Positions 58,671-64,000 of a stretch of DNA of 64,000 nt are shown one piece after another. The number at the start of each line of letters is the position of its first letter. Position 1 is the stretch's first letter. The notes below the pieces were generated by a model. The model was not told the DNA's origin. It was given only the letters and a program-made list of their open reading frames with translations, and did not search any database. This DNA comes from CAZYHS01 sp964647545 (GTDB lineage Bacteria > UBA10199 > GCA-002796325 > 1-14-0-20-49-13). The position numbers and the translations under genes were made by a program. The DNA lies in NCBI GenBank assembly GCA_964647545.1, contig CAZYHS010000008.1, forward strand, positions 1 to 64,000. The letters are read 5' to 3'.

Positions 58671-60517
58671 TTTTCACTCTCCAAATATTTCTGGATTATT
58701 TTACCAACCACAGGGGCCGCGGCCGACGCCCCGAATCCGCCGTTTTCCACGACGGTCGCAACCGCGATCTTCGGATCGTCGTAGGGGGCGTAACCTACGA
58801 ACCACGCGTGGTCCTTAAGTTTCTCGACTCCCGCCTTCCACTTTTCCATTGAAATAACCTGCGCCGTCCCCGTCTTTCCGGCGATCTTCAGTTTGAGAAG
58901 ACTGAGTCTGTGTCCGGTCCCTTCGGGGCTGTCAACCACACCCTCAAGACCTTTCTTTACGACCGCAATTACTTTTGGGTCAAGAACCTGTTCGTCATCG
59001 CCCATTTTTTTCCATCTAAATACCTCGCGCCCGCGCGAATCGGTTACATAATCGGTTACATGAGGAGTGATCTTTTTGCCGCCGTTGGCGACGGTAGCTA
59101 TCATAACTGCGTTTTGCAAAGGAGTCACCGTATCGTACCCCTGCCCGACCGAAATCGAAATATTTTCACCGGCCTGCCACGGAACTTTAAAGCGATCGAG
59201 CTTCCACTGACTTGTCGGAATAAGTCCGCTTCTCTCCTGCGGCAGATCAATTTTGGTGAGATGGCCAAGCCCGAGCGACTTTGCATATTTCGCAATGACG
59301 TCAACGCCCAGCCTCAAACCCAGCTGGTAAAAGAACGTGTCGCACGAAGCGGCTAACGATTTTACCACGCCGATCGCCCCGTGACCGCCTTTTCTCCAGC
59401 ATCTATATAAACGCCCGCCGAAATGGAGCCCCCCCGGACAGGCTATGGTCGATGTTTCGGTTATGGCCCCTTCGCCCAAAGCGGCACTTGCCGTAACGAT
59501 TTTGTAAGTCGAAGCCGGCGGATAGGTTCCTTGTATCGCGCGGTTATAAAGCGGCTTTTCGGGATCGTTTGCGACCTTCCGCCAATAAGAGCTCCCTTCG
59601 GGCGACGATAGAACGTTAAGCTCCATCGGAGGGCTTGAGTAGAGCGCCAGTACGCTTCCGTCCCTCGGATCGATGGCCACGACGGCCCCTTTTCTTCCGG
59701 ATAGAGCCTCTTTGGCGACCTTCTGCAGCTTTGCATCTACCGTCAGATGAACTGTACCGCCGTTCAAAGGTTTTTCTTTAATTAGATCGATGTCGGGCCA
59801 TATCACTTCGCGGCCAATCGCGTTGACCACCTTCTGATCAAAGCCGTCCCGCCCGCGCAGAACTTCATCCCACATCTCTTCAACACCGCCGATACCTACG
59901 AAGTCGCCCATTTTATAACCGCCGAGCCCGTTCTTTTTGAATTGCTCCAGTTTTTTGGCGTCAACTTCGCGCATGTAGCCCAGCAGATGGCTGGCCGATT
60001 CGCCGTCGGGATAGAGACGCGCGTAACGCATCTTTACGTCAACGCCGCGCAGATCGAACTCGTCTTCTTTGTCGTACCACGGGCTCTTGTGGGCCTTAAC
60101 GGCGGCGACATCGTCCGAGCTTGCGTCTTCTTTTATCGGCACCGGATAATAACTTGGGAGTCCTTTTCCTTTTTCGAAGCGCGCCACAACTTCGGCCTCA
60201 TCCATTTTTAAAAGCTTCGCTACGCTGGAAAATGTCTTGGCTTTGTCCGAGACAAACTGAGGAGTGATCGTAATATCGAACGCCGCGCGGTTATCGACCA
60301 GAGGCTCGTTGTTTCTGTCGAAGATTATTCCTCTAAGAGCGGGGATCTCCATTTCCTTGATCGAATTCTGCTCCGAGAAAAAATAGTACTGCGCCCCCTT
60401 GATAACCTGCAAATAGTAAAGACGCGCCACGACCACGATGAACATGGCGGCAAGTATCCACGCAAGGTAACGAAATCGCGACATAACGTCGCGCGTATAT
60501 TCGTGCGACAGATCCAT
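58667..60517 (-). CDS. mrdA: Penicillin-binding protein 2
   Basis: The monofunctional transpeptidase of the elongasome, 616 residues. One N-terminal membrane helix (FRYLAWILAAMFIVVVARLYYL) is followed by the PBP dimer domain (ALRGIIFDRNNEPLVDNRAAFDI region near 55), and the transpeptidase: SxxK in YPPASTYKIVTA near 331, SCD in LAASCDTFFYQLG near 385, and KTGTAQV near 547. The motif order and lengths match MrdA. It is 2 bp after mreD and overlaps rodA, so the two work as one unit. Confidence 0.95.
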   Translation of the reverse strand: MDLSHEYTRDVMSRFRYLAWILAAMFIVVVARLYYLQVIKGAQYYFFSEQNSIKEMEIPALRGIIFDRNNEPLVDNRAAFDITITPQFVSDKAKTFSSVAKLLKMDEAEVVARFEKGKGLPSYYPVPIKEDASSDDVAAVKAHKSPWYDKEDEFDLRGVDVKMRYARLYPDGESASHLLGYMREVDAKKLEQFKKNGLGGYKMGDFVGIGGVEEMWDEVLRGRDGFDQKVVNAIGREVIWPDIDLIKEKPLNGGTVHLTVDAKLQKVAKEALSGRKGAVVAIDPRDGSVLALYSSPPMELNVLSSPEGSSYWRKVANDPEKPLYNRAIQGTYPPASTYKIVTASAALGEGAITETSTIACPGGLHFGGRLYRCWRKGGHGAIGVVKSLAASCDTFFYQLGLRLGVDVIAKYAKSLGLGHLTKIDLPQERSGLIPTSQWKLDRFKVPWQAGENISISVGQGYDTVTPLQNAVMIATVANGGKKITPHVTDYVTDSRGREVFRWKKMGDDEQVLDPKVIAVVKKGLEGVVDSPEGTGHRLSLLKLKIAGKTGTAQVISMEKWKAGVEKLKDHAWFVGYAPYDDPKIAVATVVENGGFGASAAAPVVGKIIQKYLESEK

Positions 60518-60519
60518 TT

Positions 60520-61041
60520 TTATTCTACCTGAATTCCTTTGGGTTTAAACATCTTCTCCCACGACATTCCGAGATAAAAATTAAACAGCGGTATCACTGC
60601 GAGCCCAACAATGGCATTTAAAAGCGACTGCCAAGCCCCTCTCGAAAACGCCAACAGAAGAAATTGCGGATTTTTAAATATCAGGGCAAGCAGAGCATCC
60701 TTCAAAAAAATCGCAAGAATGCTGGCGACGAACGTCCATATAAATCTCGCCAGCACCGAATTTAGATCGATAGTTGAAATGGCCATTCTTATACCGACGT
60801 AGGCCACGCAATAGGTCGCGGTCACCAGTCCGAACGGAGCGCTCGATATCGAATCGGTCAGAATTCCGATCAGAAGAACAAGATGCAACCCCTCGCGAAC
60901 CTCGAGCGAAAACGCGATCGCCACGACCGCAAGGAACACAAGGTCAAGGCGCATCCATGAAACAGGAAATTGCGAAAGTAATGTGGTCTGCAAAACGAGC
61001 CAAAAAAACGCCCAAATCAAAGTGAAGAAAAAACGCTTCAT
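60520..61041 (-). CDS. mreD: Rod-shape-determining membrane protein MreD
   Basis: A 173-residue inner-membrane protein with about five helices. The family is divergent, but VSWMRLDLVFLAVVAIAFSLEVREGLHLVLLIGILTDSISSAPFGL (read in parts) contains the typical charged LDLVF and GL-x-D-S segments of MreD. It links MreC to the cytoplasmic MreB filament and the PBP2/RodA complex. The ATG overlaps the mreC stop by 4 bp, and mrdA follows by 2 bp; this order supports the assignment. Confidence 0.9.
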   Translation of the reverse strand: MKRFFFTLIWAFFWLVLQTTLLSQFPVSWMRLDLVFLAVVAIAFSLEVREGLHLVLLIGILTDSISSAPFGLVTATYCVAYVGIRMAISTIDLNSVLARFIWTFVASILAIFLKDALLALIFKNPQFLLLAFSRGAWQSLLNAIVGLAVIPLFNFYLGMSWEKMFKPKGIQVE

Positions 61042-61874
61042 TTCGTCACCACTAGGACCTCTTTAACGCCCGTAAGGTCAACAAACGGCACGACATCGGC
61101 GCTGTTGAAAATACCCGATTCCGTAAGTTCAAGGCCCGTAACGGTGCCGACCGGAATATTCGGCGGGAAAAGCTGGTCCAGTCCGCTTGTGATAAGAACG
61201 TCGCCGTTTTTCACGTCGCTTTGTCTTCTTAAATATTCCAGTCTGCTCAAGGAAAAGAACGGCCTCATCTCCGAATTGTGAGAAGTGCCGACAAGCAAAG
61301 CTCGAGCCTTCGACCTTTCGACAAAGACATCGACGGCCGAGTTGGGGTCGCTTATGAGAAATACGCGGGAGGTAGTTTCTGTAACCTGACCGATTCGACC
61401 GACAAGTCCGCCGGGGCCCATCACGACCATGTTCTTTTTAATTCCGTCGCGCGCCCCTTTGTCTATCGTAATGGTCTTGAACTCCGACATCACGTCGTTG
61501 GCGATCACACGCGCGCCTACGCCTTCGACCTTGATGCTTTTCGACATTTGCAAAAGTTCGGTCAGGTGGGAGTTTTCGTTCTTGACCTGTTCGTAAATGA
61601 CCAGCTGCGCATGTGCTTCGGCAAGCTGTTTTTTAAGCTCTTCGTTCTCTTTGGATGCGTTCACCAGCGAAATATAGTGGCTCCAAACGCCCGTCGCCTC
61701 GCCGCCGACCACGGTAGCCCCCGTTTGAAACGGGCTAGCCACGGTGTTCATCACCTGACGGTACCAGTGTGCGCGTTCGAAATTGGGAAAGGCGATGGCG
61801 GTAAAGACCGCCGCCAAAAGTAGCGCCGCCATCACCATCGCAGCGCGAGAGATTTTATGGATTGGCAACCACAT
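61038..61874 (-). CDS. mreC: Rod-shape-determining protein MreC
   Basis: A 278-residue periplasmic scaffold with one N-terminal membrane helix (AAMVMAALLLAAVFTAIAF). A coiled coil spans about 70-110 (NASKENEELKKQLAEAH), then the double beta-barrel: ARVIANDVMSEFKTITIDKGARDGIKKNMVVM near 121, GLVGRIGQVTETTSRVFLISDP near 155, and SGLDQLFPPNIPVGTVTGLE near 228. It begins 2 bp after mreB and overlaps mreD. MreC scaffolds the elongasome and binds PBP2. Confidence 0.94.
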   Translation of the reverse strand: MWLPIHKISRAAMVMAALLLAAVFTAIAFPNFERAHWYRQVMNTVASPFQTGATVVGGEATGVWSHYISLVNASKENEELKKQLAEAHAQLVIYEQVKNENSHLTELLQMSKSIKVEGVGARVIANDVMSEFKTITIDKGARDGIKKNMVVMGPGGLVGRIGQVTETTSRVFLISDPNSAVDVFVERSKARALLVGTSHNSEMRPFFSLSRLEYLRRQSDVKNGDVLITSGLDQLFPPNIPVGTVTGLELTESGIFNSADVVPFVDLTGVKEVLVVTK

Positions 61875-61876
61875 TA

Positions 61877-62911
61877 TTATGAAACAGTTACCATTTTGTA
61901 TTTGTCAAGATGATCAAGAGCCGTTCCCGAACCCAGCACGACAGATGCAAGAGGATCTTCGGCTATCACCACCGGCAAACCGGTCTCTTCTTTCAAAAGA
62001 ACGTCGAGATTTCTCAGCAGCGCCCCTCCGCCCGAAAGGACAATACCTTTTTCGACGATATCTGCGGCGACCTCGGGAGGTGTGCGTTCCAAGCTGACTT
62101 TAACAGCTTCGACTATCGCGTTGATCGGCTCAAGAATTGCTTCCCTCACCTCTTCGGAATTGATCTCAAAAGTGCGCGGAATTCCGGCGACGAGATCGCG
62201 CCCCTTTACGACCATCGTGCGAAGCTCCTTTTCGGGATAGCACGTTGCGATCTGAATTTTGATCTGCTCGGCGGTTCGTTCGCCGATGAGCATGTTGTAT
62301 TTGCGTTTGAGGTAGTGAATAATCGCCTCGTCCATTTTATCGCCGGCGATCCTGACCGACTTGGCAAAAACAATTCCGCCTAAAGAAATAACGGCGACTT
62401 CGGTCGTACCGCCGCCGATATCGACAATCATGTTGCCGGTCGGTTCCATGATAGGCAGCCCAGAACCGATCGCAGCCGCCATAGGTTCTTCGATAAGAAA
62501 CACCTCGCGGCCGCCCGCCGATTCGGCAGACTCGCGAACTGCGCGTTTTTCAACTTCGGTAACGCCGCTCGGAATGCAAATGATGATTCGCGGACGGACA
62601 AGCGAACGCCTGTTGTGAGCTTTGCGTATGAAATAGCGAAGCATCGCTTCGGTGACCTCGAAGTCGGCGATAACGCCGTCTTTCATCGGGCGTATCGCTT
62701 CGATAGAACCCGGCGTGCGGCCGACCATCTCTTTTGCTTCGTGACCGACGGCGATGACGCGGCGAATTCCGCGGCTGTCTTTCTGAACCGCGACCACAGA
62801 GGGCTCGCTGGCGATGATACCTTTTCCTTTTGCGTAAACAAGTGTGTTGGCTGTGCCGAGATCGATGGCAAGGTCGTTTGAGAACATGCCTACAATCGGA
62901 TCGAGAAACAT
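61877..62911 (-). CDS. mreB: Rod-shape-determining protein MreB
   Basis: The actin-like filament that guides side-wall synthesis. I chose the ATG at 62911 (GGGGGGAG upstream), giving 344 residues and the opening MFSNDLAIDLGTANTLVY. ATP-site motifs are DLGTANTLVYAKGKG near 14, IVDIGGGTTEVAVISLGG near 162 and VLSGGGALLRNLD near 290. EEPMAAAIGSGLP near 139 is the conserved hinge region. It is the first gene of the mreB-mreC-mreD-mrdA-rodA cluster. The open frame extends 15 codons upstream but lacks support. Confidence 0.97.
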   Translation of the reverse strand: MFLDPIVGMFSNDLAIDLGTANTLVYAKGKGIIASEPSVVAVQKDSRGIRRVIAVGHEAKEMVGRTPGSIEAIRPMKDGVIADFEVTEAMLRYFIRKAHNRRSLVRPRIIICIPSGVTEVEKRAVRESAESAGGREVFLIEEPMAAAIGSGLPIMEPTGNMIVDIGGGTTEVAVISLGGIVFAKSVRIAGDKMDEAIIHYLKRKYNMLIGERTAEQIKIQIATCYPEKELRTMVVKGRDLVAGIPRTFEINSEEVREAILEPINAIVEAVKVSLERTPPEVAADIVEKGIVLSGGGALLRNLDVLLKEETGLPVVIAEDPLASVVLGSGTALDHLDKYKMVTVS

Positions 62912-63127
62912 AGATTTTTCTCCCCCCGCCACTTTCAGGAAATGAACTGCATGCAACGGGATTGTGTTTATCTGCGTTTAAAACAGTGTGGAAGCGGCAT
63001 TTAACAGAAGGAAAATGGCATGGCAAGGATTTTGTAAGCCGGCGATTTTACTTTTTTAATATTCTTGCCAGCATTCTTGTGGGGGGGTAAAAACGCCCCT
63101 GATTCAAGCTACCAAAAGGAGGAATTT

Positions 63128-64000
63128 ATGACGACGCCGGTTGAAAAATGGGTAAAAGAACAGGCCGAACTTGCCAAGCCGGATAAAATCTACTGGTGCG
63201 ACGGTTCAGACGAAGAAGCCAAGCGGCTAATGGAAATCGGAATGCACGAGGAGAAGATCGGCAAATTCAACGTCTTTCATAAACTCTCCGACAAAAATTA
63301 CCCCGGCAGCTTTTTGCACAGAAGCCATCCTACCGACGTTGCCCGAACTGAAAATCTGACGTTTGTCTGTCATCCGGACAAAGAGACGATCGGAGCCAAC
63401 AACAACTGGATGCACCCCGATGAAGCCAAAGCAAAGATGCGAGAGCTCTCCGACGGCTGCATGAAGGGGCGCACAATGTACGTCCTCCCCTACATGATGG
63501 GACAAACCGACTCGCCTTACGCAAAGGCGTGCATTCAAATAACCGACAGCACCTACGTCGCCGTCAGCATGCGCATCATGACACGCATGGGAAAAAATGT
63601 TCTCGATAAAATCGGTAACAGCGAAAATTTTGTAAAAGGTTTTCATTCGGTAGGCGACCTATCTCCCGATCATAGGCTCATCATGCACTTCCCGCTTGAA
63701 GGCCTTGTCTGGAGTGTCGGCTCCGGCTACGGCGGCAACGCGCTGCTCGGCAAAAAATGTTTTTCGCTCCGCATCGCTTCGTGGCTTGGCAAGAACGAAG
63801 GCTGGCTCGCAGAGCACATGGTGATCATCGGCGTACAAAGCCCCGAAGGAAAAACAACCTACGTCACCGCAGCACTTCCAAGCGCATGCGGCAAAACAAA
63901 TCTTGCGATGATGGAGGCTGCTCTCCCCGGCTATAAGATCTGGACGATCGGCGACGACATCGCGTGGCTCAACATCGGGCCGGACGGCAGGCTCTACGCC
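63128..64000 (+). CDS. pckG: Phosphoenolpyruvate carboxykinase (GTP), 5' part
   Basis: The gene runs off the window after 291 codons; the full enzyme is about 600. It converts oxaloacetate to PEP for gluconeogenesis. Visible motifs are DKIYWCDGSDEEAKRLM near 18, RSHPTDVARTENLTFVCHP near 65, GRTMYVLPYMMGQTDSPYAK near 115, and the PEPCK P-loop LPSACGKTNLAMM near 248 with the following GDDIAW metal Asp. These are of the GTP-dependent type, not the ATP type. An AAAGGAGGAA site lies just before the ATG. It is divergent from mreB. It fits the operon for proline and ornithine breakdown, since carbon from glutamate enters the TCA cycle and leaves here as PEP. Confidence 0.95.
   Translation, partial: MTTPVEKWVKEQAELAKPDKIYWCDGSDEEAKRLMEIGMHEEKIGKFNVFHKLSDKNYPGSFLHRSHPTDVARTENLTFVCHPDKETIGANNNWMHPDEAKAKMRELSDGCMKGRTMYVLPYMMGQTDSPYAKACIQITDSTYVAVSMRIMTRMGKNVLDKIGNSENFVKGFHSVGDLSPDHRLIMHFPLEGLVWSVGSGYGGNALLGKKCFSLRIASWLGKNEGWLAEHMVIIGVQSPEGKTTYVTAALPSACGKTNLAMMEAALPGYKIWTIGDDIAWLNIGPDGRLYA

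Overview
The window looks like chromosomal DNA of a Gram-negative, rod-shaped bacterium with about 50% GC. I could not name the species. Outer-membrane parts (an OprB-like porin, TolC, an MlaC-like protein, SurA-type chaperones) and a complete mreB-mreC-mreD-mrdA-rodA cluster set the cell type. A deltaproteobacterium-like lineage (Myxococcota, Bdellovibrionota or a related candidate group) is the best guess. It rests on the matrixins, one with a MYXO-CTERM-like tail, on the zapA/rny/ymdB neighbourhood and on GTP-type PEP carboxykinase. Most of the window is ordinary core genome in short, tightly overlapping operons. There is no prophage, insertion sequence or CRISPR array.

Layout. 0-5 kb: a phosphate-ester MFS carrier, an unknown protein, a deoxynucleoside kinase and etfBA. 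5-8.7 kb: an operon of an outer-membrane porin and a Co/Ni ECF transporter (M, PDGLE/N, Q, O). 8.7-11 kb: a membrane histidine kinase and rpoZ. 11-11.7 kb: an RNA region with tRNA-Leu(CAA), two copies of an 80-bp double-hairpin repeat, a truncated tRNA-Thr copy followed by a strongly structured insert, and an intact tRNA-Thr(CGT). 11.7-18.3 kb: a radical SAM gene, then a probable inositol-phosphate pathway: a CDP-alcohol phosphotransferase with a degenerate nucleotidyltransferase domain, a HAD phosphatase, a separate nucleotidyltransferase, a flippase-like membrane protein and myo-inositol-phosphate synthase. 18.4-23.4 kb: a ChaN-like protein and a three-gene secreted operon with two matrixin metalloproteases.

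23.5-31.4 kb: an FHA-GGDEF diguanylate cyclase, a GlcD-like FAD oxidase, two SurA/PpiC chaperones, an unusual short PdxA, a phosphohexomutase and an AmpG/PAT-like carrier. 31.5-36.8 kb: uvrA, a divergent ApbE-like protein, mltG and ruvX. 36.8-40.6 kb: proline and ornithine catabolism (P5C dehydrogenase, proline dehydrogenase, ornithine aminotransferase), all converging on glutamate. 40.7-44.5 kb: a TolC / MlaC-like / phosphodiesterase operon. 44.5-47.2 kb: rmuC, and NAD kinase and nadD reading away from a 46-bp gap. 47.2-49.8 kb: two unrecognised proteins, one largely disordered. 49.9-52.8 kb: ymdB, rny, a possible small RNA and zapA. 53-53.4 kb: a tiny zinc-ribbon protein and tRNA-Leu(CAG). 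53.4-63 kb: cell-wall and envelope genes (a Pro/Ala-rich lipoprotein, PBP1A, a periplasmic cyclophilin, thioredoxin, rodA/mrdA/mreDCB). The window ends inside pckG.

The least ordinary parts are the inositol-phosphate gene set, whose split and degenerate nucleotidyltransferase arrangement points to an unassigned inositol lipid or solute, and the tRNA-Thr fragment with its structured insert. All functions are read from sequence motifs. No database search was run.
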